From Chitinophaga pinensis (GTDB lineage Bacteria; Bacteroidota; Bacteroidia; Flavobacteriales_D; Crocinitomicaceae): 37,133 nucleotides of DNA. The notes under the pieces were generated by a model. The model did no database searches. It was not told the DNA's origin and saw only the letters and a program-made list of their open reading frames with translations. How positions within the stretch are numbered: the stretch's first letter is position 1; the number at the start of each line of letters is the position of its first letter. Shown in pieces: positions 23,236-31,648 of the stretch. Location of the stretch: contig CALPWQ020000013.1 of NCBI GenBank assembly GCA_943327315.2, positions 1 to 37,133 of the forward strand. Reading direction: 5' to 3'. Position numbers and translations under genes: made by a program.

Positions 23236-24030
23236 ATGAAGAATTTTCAGGGAAAAGTCGTTTGGATCACTGGAGCCTCCTCAGGTATCGGTGCTGAGTT
23301 GTCAAAACAATGCGCCGAAGCAGGTGCTATTGTGGTCTTGTCTGGGAGAAATCAAAACAGTCTTGAACTGGTCAAAGAGAAACTTTTGCACCCAGAATCT
23401 CATTTGATTGTGCCACTCGATTTGGAACATGCTGACAACTTTAAGGAATTGGCGGCGTCGCTTATTGCGCAAGTAAATCGAATAGATATCCTGATCAATA
23501 ACGGAGGTATTAGCCAGCGGGGAACGGCATTTGAAACAGATGAAGCCGTAGACCGCAGAATCATGGAGGTCAATTATTTTGGAAATATCGCCTTGTCAAA
23601 AGCTGTCTTGCCCTATATGCGGAATCAAGGTACAGGTCATATTGTGGTGCTATCAAGCATCGCAGGAAAATTCGGATTCTTCCTTCGTTCGGCCTATAGT
23701 GCCTCGAAACATGCGCTTCATGGATTTTATGAAAGCCTCATGCTCGAAGAGGAACAAAATGGGATCAAGGTGACTATAGCCTGTCCAGGAAAAATTAACA
23801 CGAACATTTCCTTGAATGCCCTGAATTCAAGCGGGGAGAGTCATGGTGTGATGGATCACAATCAAGAAACGGGGATGACTGCAGAAGAATGCGCACGCAT
23901 CATGTTGCACGCAGTCTTGAAAGAAAAGAAGGAGGTGCTCATTGGAAACAAGGAAATTAAAGCAGTGACGCTGAAACGTTTTTTGCCAGGACTTTTCTGG
24001 AAAATTATTCGCAAACAATCAGCAACGTGA
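23236..24030 (+). CDS. Short-chain dehydrogenase/reductase (SDR)
   Basis: A classical SDR oxidoreductase of about 264 residues with a Rossmann fold. The nucleotide-binding motif is ITGASSGIG near the N-terminus, the structural motif is INNGG (in place of NNAG), and the catalytic residues are Ser in VLSSIAG and Tyr/Lys in YSASK. The C-terminal half (KVTIACPGKINTNIS) resembles the DHRS7-like group, whose substrates are often lipids or steroids; the actual substrate is unknown. I prefer ATG 23236 (MKNFQGKVVWITG); another in-frame ATG at 23230 adds two residues. Both lie just past the upstream terminator. The stop overlaps the next start (GTGA). Confidence 0.88.
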   Translation: MKNFQGKVVWITGASSGIGAELSKQCAEAGAIVVLSGRNQNSLELVKEKLLHPESHLIVPLDLEHADNFKELAASLIAQVNRIDILINNGGISQRGTAFETDEAVDRRIMEVNYFGNIALSKAVLPYMRNQGTGHIVVLSSIAGKFGFFLRSAYSASKHALHGFYESLMLEEEQNGIKVTIACPGKINTNISLNALNSSGESHGVMDHNQETGMTAEECARIMLHAVLKEKKEVLIGNKEIKAVTLKRFLPGLFWKIIRKQSAT

Positions 24031-24734
24031 GAATTTCACTCTTTTTTCTCCTCGGCTTGCTAGTTTCATTTGGCGAAGTTAAAGCATGCTGTGGTGCTGG
24101 ACAATACCGCGTTTTTCCGCTAGGACTGATAAAAAACAAGGCGGTATGTGCGGTGTTCGAGATGAGCAGACACTGTGAAGAGGAATTTCAAGACTATCAT
24201 TGGGTAGGAAAAGTATCTTTAGCAATTCAGTCGTCTGATTCGCTACAGGTATTGAGTGAAGTGTTTTCAACCATTGAATTTCTTGAGTGTTTATGCAAGC
24301 CCGATGAATTAGAAGAAAAATCAGCATACCTCACTTACATGAATGCCTATTTGGATACGGCGCTTTTTCATGCAAAACAGTTGAAAGGATTTCAAGCCTT
24401 TGAACGCATGGAATACATCGCCACTGAAGCGGAATTTTCTAAAAATAAGGTGCAGCTCAACAATGATCAATTGGGGGTGAGGGATTTTTCTCTTTCCTTT
24501 ACATTTGAAGCCTTGAACTGCGAATCTCTTTCAATGATTCGAGAGGTACGGTTCTATTATATCAAAAAAAAGTACTTTGCTGTATGCTGTTTGGGTTGTC
24601 CAGAAGGGAAAGAAATCTCAGAGACCTTGTTAGAAAAGGGCCGTTCGAATGCCTTGAATTCACCATTTGGAATGACCTATGTCGCAGTTGATTGGCACGG
24701 TTACACGAGAGATGTCTTGCTTGGCCCAAATTAG
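24027..24734 (+). CDS. Cys-rich secreted protein of unknown function
   Basis: Not recognised. The 235-residue product starts with GTG at 24027, overlapping the SDR stop by 4 bases, and has a signal peptide (MRISLFFLLGLLVSFGEVKA). The mature form begins CCGAGQYRVFPLG and contains further Cys pairs in LECLCKPDE and VCCLGCPEG, suggesting disulfides. The VKAC boundary does not fit a lipobox well because of the Lys at -2, so a soluble periplasmic or secreted form is more likely than a lipoprotein. The middle is helical (SAYLTYMNAYLDTALFHAKQL) and the end strand-rich. It sits between the SDR and a lipoprotein gene with 4-base overlap and 15-base gap, so co-transcription is very likely. Confidence 0.7.
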   Translation: MRISLFFLLGLLVSFGEVKACCGAGQYRVFPLGLIKNKAVCAVFEMSRHCEEEFQDYHWVGKVSLAIQSSDSLQVLSEVFSTIEFLECLCKPDELEEKSAYLTYMNAYLDTALFHAKQLKGFQAFERMEYIATEAEFSKNKVQLNNDQLGVRDFSLSFTFEALNCESLSMIREVRFYYIKKKYFAVCCLGCPEGKEISETLLEKGRSNALNSPFGMTYVAVDWHGYTRDVLLGPN

Positions 24735-24749
24735 ACTAAAATCCTTCAG

Positions 24750-26396
24750 ATGACGATGAAGTGTGCGTTTTTCCTTTCTTTGTTCCTGCTTTTGGCTTCA
24801 TGCCGGGTAAATATCCCAACGGCAATGCTTGGTTCTGCGAGGAGTAAGTCCTTTGAGATCTCTGCGGGCAACATTCAAGTACCTCATGAGCGAACTCTCC
24901 TTTGGAATACCAAGAGTGAATTCGCAGATAGTGTGATCAAAGAATGGGCGGACATGCCAATGGCGGATTGGGAAAACGATGGAAAAACAACGGCTCCAAG
25001 GATACTCCTTGCTCGATTGTATGCTAAAAAGGATATTCCCGAAACCAATAAAGTTATTCAATCCCTCGTTCCAAGGGGAGTTACGGGCTCAAAATGGTGG
25101 CTTAATCCAAAAGGTGATTATGACTTCACCTTAACCACCTTAACGACAATTCTCTTTCTTTTTGGCGAAAAACCCGAGATTCTCTATCCGGAAACCAAGG
25201 ACCACTTGGTGAATGTCTTACTGACGGATTCTGGGGATAAATTCCGTAAACACGTTCCTCATACTTTGGGTTTGATTATCGACACGGAAAATCATATCCT
25301 CATGACCGAAGGTTCGCGCTATTTAAAGAATCAATGGCTGACCTTGCATGGCAATACAAGCAAAAAGTTTAATAATGAGCAAAATGGAATGGAGCTCCGT
25401 CTGCACTCTTTCTTAAGCGGACTGACAACTATGGGGCTATTTGAGTTTAATTCCTTGCCTTATATCGGATACACGATTGCTGCCCTACTTAACTTAGAAG
25501 CATTTGGATCTGAACAGATTCAAACAGATGCTCGAAATGTACTGGATTACATGAATTGGTGCTATGCCCTCGGAAGTCTTGAACTCAACCACTTTCCACC
25601 CATGCGCAGACGTTACGAAAAAGCGGGGATAAGAGATTTTGCGAGTAATTACCATACAGCCTTTATGACCACATGGCTTCATTTTCTAAATGACACCTTA
25701 CCGCTTCCAACACGTGAATTGGTCCATGCACATACTTTGGTGGCTTCGTATATGCCATATAGGCCTGCAGACGAAGTGGTACACTGGCAATTTGACAAAG
25801 GCAATGGTTACTTTGTTCAGTTTGGTCATGGTCCCGGTGCAACGCCAGAAATCTATACTGCAGGGAAGAATTATCTCTTGTCGGCGGGTGGATCAAATCG
25901 AGGTGAAAGCTCACATATCGTTTCTCGACCAATTTGTTTGTTCCTCAAGGATGGAGCCAATGCAGTAGCAGAAACAGTTCATCTCTATGGCCCAACGAAA
26001 GATTACATGAAGTGGAACAATACGGGTGTATTTCAGAATTTGGCCGTTGCTTCAGGTCCAGTTCACGTCCCTAAGCATTTTCATCCTGTCGCTGTTCAAG
26101 GGAATTGGGCGGCTTATGCGCTTCAGGATTCAATTACCTTGGTCGTCTATTCGTGTGAAGATTTCGGGTTGTTCCATGTTGAAGAAAATGTGGAGACGAA
26201 AACGTATTTTGAATCAATAATGAAGTTGAATCCCGATGAATTTAAGCTGACCTCATCATTCGTTACTCTCAATCAACAAGTGATTCAATACAATGTAAAT
26301 GCACCTCACCGGCTATGGGTAATTCAATCTGAAAATGGTATTGAATTGAACAGAAATGTCGACACATGGCCACTGATGAATGGGGTCTTTCGCTAA
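24750..26396 (+). CDS. Large lipoprotein, possibly alpha/alpha-toroid carbohydrate-active fold
   Basis: A 548-residue exported lipoprotein with lipobox LLASC; the lipidated Cys is residue 18 from ATG 24750 or 16 from the alternative ATG 24756. The mature half is helical, with a segment TENHILMTEGSRYLKNQWL that recalls the ENH..M...YL pattern of alpha/alpha-toroid proteins such as polysaccharide lyases and heparinase-like enzymes. It continues with GYTIAALLNLEAFGSEQIQTDARNVLDY. The C-terminal 180 residues appear strand-rich (HWQFDKGNGYFVQFGHG, then AVQGNWAAYALQ), which would suit the toroid plus beta-sandwich layout of such lyases. This is a weak fold guess; no catalytic site can be assigned. 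No SusC/SusD genes are nearby. Confidence 0.65.
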   Translation: MTMKCAFFLSLFLLLASCRVNIPTAMLGSARSKSFEISAGNIQVPHERTLLWNTKSEFADSVIKEWADMPMADWENDGKTTAPRILLARLYAKKDIPETNKVIQSLVPRGVTGSKWWLNPKGDYDFTLTTLTTILFLFGEKPEILYPETKDHLVNVLLTDSGDKFRKHVPHTLGLIIDTENHILMTEGSRYLKNQWLTLHGNTSKKFNNEQNGMELRLHSFLSGLTTMGLFEFNSLPYIGYTIAALLNLEAFGSEQIQTDARNVLDYMNWCYALGSLELNHFPPMRRRYEKAGIRDFASNYHTAFMTTWLHFLNDTLPLPTRELVHAHTLVASYMPYRPADEVVHWQFDKGNGYFVQFGHGPGATPEIYTAGKNYLLSAGGSNRGESSHIVSRPICLFLKDGANAVAETVHLYGPTKDYMKWNNTGVFQNLAVASGPVHVPKHFHPVAVQGNWAAYALQDSITLVVYSCEDFGLFHVEENVETKTYFESIMKLNPDEFKLTSSFVTLNQQVIQYNVNAPHRLWVIQSENGIELNRNVDTWPLMNGVFR

Positions 26397-26402
26397 GAAT
26401 GC

Positions 26403-26858
26403 TTAAGTCACCACAATTCCTGGGTTTCTTTCTTTGAGCAACGCGATGAATTCATCTTCGTTTTCGGGACTTATACAAATATTACCAAAATTGTCGCAGT
26501 GAATCATAGGACCGTTTAATGAAAGTGACATATGAAGTGCTCTGCGCGCAGCAAAAGCTGATTCCGGCCTCTTTTCAATTTTTTGGATGGAACTGTATAA
26601 GATTCTACGTTTTGTAAGCATACTTTGGCAATATAGTTCATCATGATCAAATCTGTAAAAGGTAGTTCGCAATTTTCCAATTGTAAAAATGATTTGAACC
26701 AAGAGAAAAATCAGATAGATAATCGAATCAATCCATTGCTTATAAAATACATAATACAGTATAGCAATCACCAATCCACTAAAAACCAAAGTGCTGATTA
26801 CTTTAATACCCATATCAGTTCGTGCTCGAAAAATAGGTTGGTCTTTCTCCATATTCAT
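26403..26858 (-). CDS. Membrane protein with bacterial PH-like domain
   Basis: A 151-residue protein with two hydrophobic helices in tandem (about residues 18-40, IKVISTLVFSGLVIAILYYVF, and 44-62, DSIIYLIFLLVQIIFTIG). A small domain follows with the pattern of bPH_4/DUF1200 proteins: TTFYRFDHDELYCQS, then RRILYSSIQKIEKRPESAFA, then a closing SPENEDEFIALL helix. These domains are common in Bacteroidota and have no established function. The start may be ATG 26858 or the Met two codons later. It lies 6 bases behind glyA and ends 6 bases from the convergent lipoprotein gene. Confidence 0.7.
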   Translation of the reverse strand: MNMEKDQPIFRARTDMGIKVISTLVFSGLVIAILYYVFYKQWIDSIIYLIFLLVQIIFTIGKLRTTFYRFDHDELYCQSMLTKRRILYSSIQKIEKRPESAFAARRALHMSLSLNGPMIHCDNFGNICISPENEDEFIALLKERNPGIVVT

Positions 26859-26864
26859 ATGATT

Positions 26865-28139
26865 TTACCACTGAAAAAGTGGGCGAGACGACATCAAAGC
26901 ATTCACTTCGGCGCGAACTTGCTGGATGACATCTTCATTGCCGATATTCATTAAAACGCGATCAATCAAGTCAACGATTTGAGCCATTTCTCCTTCTTTC
27001 AATCCACGAGATGTAATCGCAGATGTTCCAACGCGAATACCAGATGTAACAAATGGAGATTCAGTGTCGAACGGAACCATGTTCTTGTTTACCGTAATGT
27101 CAGCCAATACCAAGGCGTTTTCAGCATCTTTACCAGTTACTCCTTTTGAACGCAAGTCAATCAACATGGAGTGATTTTCTGTACCACCAGAAACAATTTG
27201 ATATCCTTTTTGCATGAATTCATTCGCCAAAACGGAGGCATTTGTCTTCACCTGAAGCATGTAAGTTTTGTATTCATCGGTTAGTGCTTCACCAAATGCT
27301 ACAGCCTTTGATGCAATGACATGTTCCAAAGGTCCACCTTGAATTCCAGGAAATACAGCGGCATCAAGAAGTGCTGCCATTGATTTTGGATTGCCATTGT
27401 TCCATTTCAAACCAAATGGATTGTCAAAATTATTGCGCATCATGATGATACCACCACGCGGTCCGCGCAATGTTTTGTGTGTGGTTGTCGTAACGATGTG
27501 ACAATGATCAAGTGGGTCATTCAACAATCCTGCAGCGATTAATCCAGCTGGATGTGAAATGTCTGCCAACACCAAAGCACCAATTTCATCTGCCACCTTG
27601 CGAATGCGCGCATAATCCCAATCTCGGCTATATGCAGATGCACCACAAATAATCATTTTTGGACGCTCCCGAAGTGCTACTTCTTCCATCATGTCATAAT
27701 CAACCAATCCAGTTTCTTTAGATACACCATAGAAGAATGGTTTGTACAATTTACCGGAGAAATTCACCGGAGACCCGTGTGTCAGGTGTCCACCATGTGA
27801 AAGGTCGAACCCCAAGATTTTATCTCCAGGTTGAAGGCACGCTAAAAATACGGCAGCATTTGCTTGAGCTCCAGAGTGGGGTTGAACATTCGCCCAAGTT
27901 GCACCAAACAATTTGCACAAGCGATCGATGGCCAATTGTTCTACTTTATCGACGACTTCACAGCCACCGTAGTAACGCTTTCCAGGTAGCCCTTCCGCGT
28001 ATTTATTGGTCAACACACTTCCCATGGCTTGCATGACTTGGTCACTGACAAAGTTTTCAGAGGCAATAAGTTCAATGCCATTGAGTTGGCGTTGTTTTTC
28101 TTCTTCGATCAAATCGAAAATTTCCCGATCCTGATTCAT
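26865..28139 (-). CDS. glyA: GlyA, serine hydroxymethyltransferase
   Basis: A 424-residue PLP enzyme interconverting serine and glycine with tetrahydrofolate, the main source of one-carbon units. The N-terminus has [21 protein letters not shown], then [20 protein letters not shown]. The PLP pocket is in [11 protein letters not shown], the Asp and His in [10 protein letters not shown], and the Schiff-base lysine is K222 in [15 protein letters not shown]. Length is standard. It is 9 bases behind an epimerase gene, so it is probably expressed as part of the dinB - nlpC - epimerase - glyA - PH run; no exact promoter box was found just upstream. Confidence 0.97.
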   Translation of the reverse strand: MNQDREIFDLIEEEKQRQLNGIELIASENFVSDQVMQAMGSVLTNKYAEGLPGKRYYGGCEVVDKVEQLAIDRLCKLFGATWANVQPHSGAQANAAVFLACLQPGDKILGFDLSHGGHLTHGSPVNFSGKLYKPFFYGVSKETGLVDYDMMEEVALRERPKMIICGASAYSRDWDYARIRKVADEIGALVLADISHPAGLIAAGLLNDPLDHCHIVTTTTHKTLRGPRGGIIMMRNNFDNPFGLKWNNGNPKSMAALLDAAVFPGIQGGPLEHVIASKAVAFGEALTDEYKTYMLQVKTNASVLANEFMQKGYQIVSGGTENHSMLIDLRSKGVTGKDAENALVLADITVNKNMVPFDTESPFVTSGIRVGTSAITSRGLKEGEMAQIVDLIDRVLMNIGNEDVIQQVRAEVNALMSSRPLFQW

Positions 28140-28148
28140 AGTGCGCTA

Positions 28149-29081
28149 TTATTTTGAATGATTTGTTGTGTAAATAAGCTGAAGTCCTTCTCCCAAAGAT
28201 GTCATTGGGCGGTATCCTGTTAAACCAAAGAGTTTGTCGGAACTACCAACACGACGTTCAACCTCATAGTCATATCGATTTTTCGGTGCTTCAATGAAAT
28301 GAATCTCTGAAGACGAATGTGTGATTTCTTTGATTTGTTCTGCAAGGTCGAGGATGCACCATTCTGCTTCGTTGGCGATATTCACAATGTGACATCCTTC
28401 GAGGTGCATTAGGCGAATACAAGCTTCAACCGTATCGTCAATGTAGGTGAAGTCGCGGGTCTGTTTTCCGGTGCCAAACACAGTGATTGGCTCATTTTTA
28501 CTTGTTTGCTCAAAAAATCGAGGCACGACCATGCGGTTGTCTTGATTCGGCCCGTAAACATTGAAGAATCGTAAGGAAACCACATTTAATCCTTTTTCTT
28601 CATGGTGAGAAGCTAGATAAATTTCATTGTAGCGCTTGGCCATGGCATATGACGTGTGCGGATCCACGAGGACTTCTTCAGTGAGCGCATTTTCTATCGC
28701 AGAATGGCCGTAAATTCCGCTTGTTGAAGCGTACATGATTTTCTTCACGTTATTTACATTGGCTGCTTCAACAACATTTCGAGTTCCAATCACTTCAACA
28801 TCCATCGTTTCAACAGGATTATCAGCGACGATGTCAACACCCAAAACTGCGGCAAAATGAAAAATAATATCACAGTTTTTAGCGGCTTTCATGATCAGGT
28901 CTGCATCGCGTACATCACCTTTGATAAATGTCACCTGGGAGAAGGTTTCCTTATCCAATTTGTTTCCACGCAACAAGGAATCGACAACAGTCACGGTATG
29001 ACCGTCATTGACAAGTCGTTTTGATAGATTGCTGCCAATAAAACCGGCACCACCTGTGATCAGTATATTCAGAGCTTTCAT
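28149..29081 (-). CDS. NAD-dependent sugar-nucleotide epimerase/dehydratase (extended SDR)
   Basis: A protein of about 310 residues from ATG 29081 (MKALNILITGGAGFIG). The frame stays open to 29135, which would add 18 residues and overlap the upstream gene by 20 bases; the shorter form begins exactly at the Rossmann motif and is preferred. GGAGFIG is at residues 10-16, the NAD-binding Asp in VVDSLLRGNK, the catalytic Ser in YASTSGIYG and Tyr/Lys in SYAMAK. LRFFNVYGPNQ and TRDFTYIDDTVEA are typical of UDP-glucose/GlcNAc 4-epimerases and related dehydratases. Likely makes a nucleotide sugar for surface polysaccharide, though no glycosyltransferases are adjacent, so the sugar is unknown. Confidence 0.85.
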   Translation of the reverse strand: MKALNILITGGAGFIGSNLSKRLVNDGHTVTVVDSLLRGNKLDKETFSQVTFIKGDVRDADLIMKAAKNCDIIFHFAAVLGVDIVADNPVETMDVEVIGTRNVVEAANVNNVKKIMYASTSGIYGHSAIENALTEEVLVDPHTSYAMAKRYNEIYLASHHEEKGLNVVSLRFFNVYGPNQDNRMVVPRFFEQTSKNEPITVFGTGKQTRDFTYIDDTVEACIRLMHLEGCHIVNIANEAEWCILDLAEQIKEITHSSSEIHFIEAPKNRYDYEVERRVGSSDKLFGLTGYRPMTSLGEGLQLIYTTNHSK

Positions 29082-29115
29082 AGGTTCAAATATCGGATTA
29101 ATTTTTCTGAATCCT

Positions 29116-29871
29116 TTATATTCTGCGGATTTCACTTAATTTGTGCGTAATCGATTGATTTTCTGAATGTACAATGCCTTCAGGGTTTAGGGTGTCTCTT
29201 CGCACACAACCTGATGCGTGTATGATACTCCCATCATGACTGAGAATTCCGACATGAATGACTTTGTTTTGTGGATTGATGAAAAACGCAAGGTCATTTT
29301 CCGAACGATCTTGAAAATCAACCAAAGAGCCACATTCGGCTTGCTGTGAGGCATCCCGTGGTAAATTGATATCGAAAAAACGAAATATCTGTTGTATCAA
29401 TCCAGAACAATCAATCCCAAACGGGGATTTTCCTCCCCATAAATAAGGTGTGTTCAGGTAATGTCGCGCAGCATCACTGGGTGATTGAAAATGAGTATCT
29501 TCCATGCAATCGGAGATGTGGAATGTGTCGTTGCCAATGTGGAAATTGCCATTTTGGTCAGCAGAAATGTATGATCCTCGGTACGTCAACTGATGGCCCC
29601 ATGGAGTATCTATTTTCTGTAAGAGTGCTGTCTGAATACCAATGCCATCCAACCAACGTTTCACTTCCTTCTCTGTCAAGAAACGAAGATGTTTCATGTC
29701 AACATATCCCGGGTAATTGTCAGTGAAAGTCACAATTTTAGACCATGGCGCCCTCATTTCTTCCACAGTCACGATTTCTCCAAAAAGCAGCTGAGTGACA
29801 ATTTCTGAAGTATCGATGTCTTCAGCGCGAACTGGACTAACACTAACCGAACAGTATGCGAACTTCACCAA
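29116..29871 (-). CDS. NlpC/P60 cysteine peptidase with N-terminal SH3-like domains
   Basis: A 251-residue peptidoglycan-type endopeptidase, similar to the dipeptidyl-peptidase VI/YkfC group that cuts gamma-D-Glu-diamino acid bonds. Residues 1-60 form a bacterial SH3-like domain (VTQLLFGEIVTVEE, then GYVDMKHL), and a second less clear domain follows. The NlpC/P60 domain has catalytic C155 (GIDCSGLIQ), H206 (VIHVGIL) and H218 (IIHASGCVRRD). There is no signal peptide, which fits an enzyme that recycles wall peptides in the cytoplasm. The start ATG directly abuts the stop of the DinB gene. Confidence 0.9.
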   Translation of the reverse strand: MVKFAYCSVSVSPVRAEDIDTSEIVTQLLFGEIVTVEEMRAPWSKIVTFTDNYPGYVDMKHLRFLTEKEVKRWLDGIGIQTALLQKIDTPWGHQLTYRGSYISADQNGNFHIGNDTFHISDCMEDTHFQSPSDAARHYLNTPYLWGGKSPFGIDCSGLIQQIFRFFDINLPRDASQQAECGSLVDFQDRSENDLAFFINPQNKVIHVGILSHDGSIIHASGCVRRDTLNPEGIVHSENQSITHKLSEIRRI

Positions 29872-30450
29872 TTAATTTTTTGGAAATGATTTGTGTTCAA
29901 TGATGTTGAGTGCTTGTTGCATGTGCCGCTCATTGTGGTAGATGACAAACTGAAGGGCATCTCCAAGACGAAGTCTTATGATTTGTGATATTGAAATTGG
30001 CACCTTCACTTTTCGCAGATTAACGTCCTCCGCGTTGGTCAATATGTTCAACAATTGCAGTTGGTCTTTTTCAAATGCTTCGATAGTTGCACCAGTGATT
30101 AATGTTGTTTCAATCGTCGGATTGAAACTTTTTGGAGATTTCATTCGGCGCTTCACATTTTTTGCATTGCCCAACTTCATTGATTTCCAAGCAGATTTTC
30201 CCAAAGGTGACGAAATAAATATGTCTTTCGGTTCACGGTAACGTGAAGTTTCAATGCGCATTGCAAAAACGGGATGGTAATAATTCGCATAGGCATTTAA
30301 ATGAGCAAATACCTCAACAACTGACCATGAATTGGTGTCTGTTTTCCATCTTTTCTGATGATCAGATAAGTCGTTGAAACGCTGACGAAGCAGATCAATG
30401 TTTCGTTCAGTGATGGCGCGTAGTTCGATTAATAGTTCTTTTGATGTCAT
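29872..30450 (-). CDS. DinB-family four-helix-bundle protein
   Basis: A 192-residue protein of the DinB/YfiT metal-binding fold. Visible are the first helix LLIELRAITERNIDLL, the NSWSVVEVFAHLNAYANYY segment with the usual W-S-x-x-E-x-x-x-H pattern (a probable metal His), and a late HNERHMQQALNIIEH helix with the two other conserved His. Members include bacillithiol/mycothiol-type S-transferases, so a thiol-transfer role is possible but unproven. I chose ATG 30450 because a perfect TATTTTTG box lies at 30468-30475; the longer frame from 30486 would begin upstream of that promoter. It heads the run leading to glyA. Confidence 0.82.
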   Translation of the reverse strand: MTSKELLIELRAITERNIDLLRQRFNDLSDHQKRWKTDTNSWSVVEVFAHLNAYANYYHPVFAMRIETSRYREPKDIFISSPLGKSAWKSMKLGNAKNVKRRMKSPKSFNPTIETTLITGATIEAFEKDQLQLLNILTNAEDVNLRKVKVPISISQIIRLRLGDALQFVIYHNERHMQQALNIIEHKSFPKN

Positions 30451-30467
30451 GGTGATGTATGCGAAAT

Positions 30468-30475
30468 CAAAAATA
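30468..30475 (-). promoter_or_regulatory. -7 promoter box for the dinB-to-glyA run
   Basis: Minus-strand TATTTTTG fits TAnnTTTG and sits 17 bases before the ATG at 30450. It decides the dinB start and is the only good promoter seen for the five closely packed minus-strand genes down to 26403. Confidence 0.6.
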
Positions 30476-30538
30476 ATCCTTTCCACTCACAAACCTTTAA
30501 GAAACGGACAATAATTGCAGGGAATCGCTTAAAAAAGA

Positions 30539-30567
30539 AGGATAAGTGTTACTTTCGTGCTTATCCT
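30539..30567 (+). promoter_or_regulatory. Inverted repeat around the surE -7 box
   Basis: AGGATAAG (30539-30546) and CTTATCCT (30560-30567) are perfect 8-base inverted repeats separated by 13 bases. The spacer contains TACTTTCG (30550-30557), a TAnnTTCG promoter box 24 bases before the surE ATG. The arrangement could be an operator for a dimeric regulator or, less likely, a long-looped RNA hairpin. Confidence 0.5.
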
Positions 30568-30581
30568 AGTTCTTGGAAGGT

Positions 30582-31343
30582 ATGCGCCCATTGATTTTTG
30601 TTACAAACGATGATGGAATTTCATCGAAAGGGATTCGTTCTTTGGTAAGTGTTGCTGAAGAATTTGGTGAAGTGTGCATCATTGCACCGGACAAGCCGCA
30701 ATCTGGAATGGGACATGCCATTACGGTAAATGGGATTTTGCGCTTGGATAAATCGCGACTTTTTGAAGGTTTGAATGCATATACGTGCTCTGGTACACCA
30801 GTAGATTGCGTCAAGTTGGGGATTTACGAACTGTTAAAGCGTAAGCCAGATTTGATTCTCTCCGGAATCAATCACGGCGAAAATTCCTCAACCAATGTGT
30901 TGTACTCAGGAACAATGTCTGCAGCTGTTGAGGGGGCTATGGAGAATATTCCATCTGTTGGATTCTCACTTTGTGACCACAGTTCAGAAGCTGATTTTTC
31001 TGGTGCTCAGCATGTTGCACGACAAGTGATTGCGGCCATGTTGAAAAATACATTTCCCGCAAATGTGTGCATCAATGTGAATGTACCGAAATTGCCACCT
31101 GATCAAATCAAAGGCATTCGTGTGGCGCGCCAAGCACATGCGTTTTGGGAGGATCGATTCGACAAGCGATTTGATCAATTTGGCAAACCCTATTATTGGT
31201 TGACGGGTGAATTTATGAATCAAAATCCTTCAGCAGATACTGATTTGCAAGCGGTAGAGGATGGATATGCGAGTTTGGTGCCTACGCAATTTGATATGAC
31301 GGCCTACGAAGTAATGAATGAATTTAAAAAATGGAACTTATGA
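30582..31343 (+). CDS. surE: SurE, 5'/3'-nucleotidase
   Basis: A 253-residue metal-dependent nucleoside-monophosphate phosphatase. The start is ATG 30582 (MRPLIFVTNDDGISSKG); a TTG at 30573 is in frame but less likely. The metal-binding acid pair is D10-D11, followed by the conserved PDKPQSGMGHAIT loop with Ser, YTCSGTPVDCVKLG, and LILSGINHGEN with the Asn ligand. NVLYSGTMSAAVEG is also conserved. Length is standard. A small membrane protein and lpxB follow in a tight +-strand run, an order I associate with Bacteroidota. Its own promoter box sits inside an 8-base inverted repeat. Confidence 0.95.
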   Translation: MRPLIFVTNDDGISSKGIRSLVSVAEEFGEVCIIAPDKPQSGMGHAITVNGILRLDKSRLFEGLNAYTCSGTPVDCVKLGIYELLKRKPDLILSGINHGENSSTNVLYSGTMSAAVEGAMENIPSVGFSLCDHSSEADFSGAQHVARQVIAAMLKNTFPANVCINVNVPKLPPDQIKGIRVARQAHAFWEDRFDKRFDQFGKPYYWLTGEFMNQNPSADTDLQAVEDGYASLVPTQFDMTAYEVMNEFKKWNL

Positions 31344-31648
31344 ATTTGAGAAATTGGTCGATTGCACATACAAAAGGATTGATTTTAGGATTGTTATCTC
31401 CTTTAATTTTTATTCCAGTTGTGATTTTCTTGTTGAGCTGGGTACAGAATTTTCAGTTTCAGCAAATGTGGCACATGTTCACATTAGATCCTATGACACG
31501 AAGCAAGATCATGTCAATTGCCATTATTTCAAATTTAGCTTGGTTTTATACCTTCTTGAATCGCGAAAAGTATGGAATTGCCATGGGAGTCATCGTTGGA
31601 ACAATCGGTTTTTTACCCTATATTATTTACGTCAACTTTATCATGTAA
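31340..31648 (+). CDS. Small membrane protein of unknown function between surE and lpxB
   Basis: A 102-residue protein with three likely membrane helices: ILGLLSPLIFIPVVIFLLSW, MSIAIISNLAWFYTFL and GVIVGTIGFLPYIIYVNFI. The start at 31340 (MNLRNWS) overlaps the surE stop as ATGA; an ATG at 31331 would add three residues. lpxB begins directly after its stop. I recall similar small proteins in the same place in other Bacteroidota, which suggests a role tied to lipid A or envelope lipids, but no function is established from the sequence. Confidence 0.75.
   Translation: MNLRNWSIAHTKGLILGLLSPLIFIPVVIFLLSWVQNFQFQQMWHMFTLDPMTRSKIMSIAIISNLAWFYTFLNREKYGIAMGVIVGTIGFLPYIIYVNFIM

Noticed and set aside
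29082-29135. N-terminal extension of the epimerase
   Set aside because: It overlaps the upstream gene, and the Rossmann motif starts right after the later Met.
30451-30486. Longer DinB start
   Set aside because: It would begin upstream of a perfect TATTTTTG box, so the later ATG is preferred.
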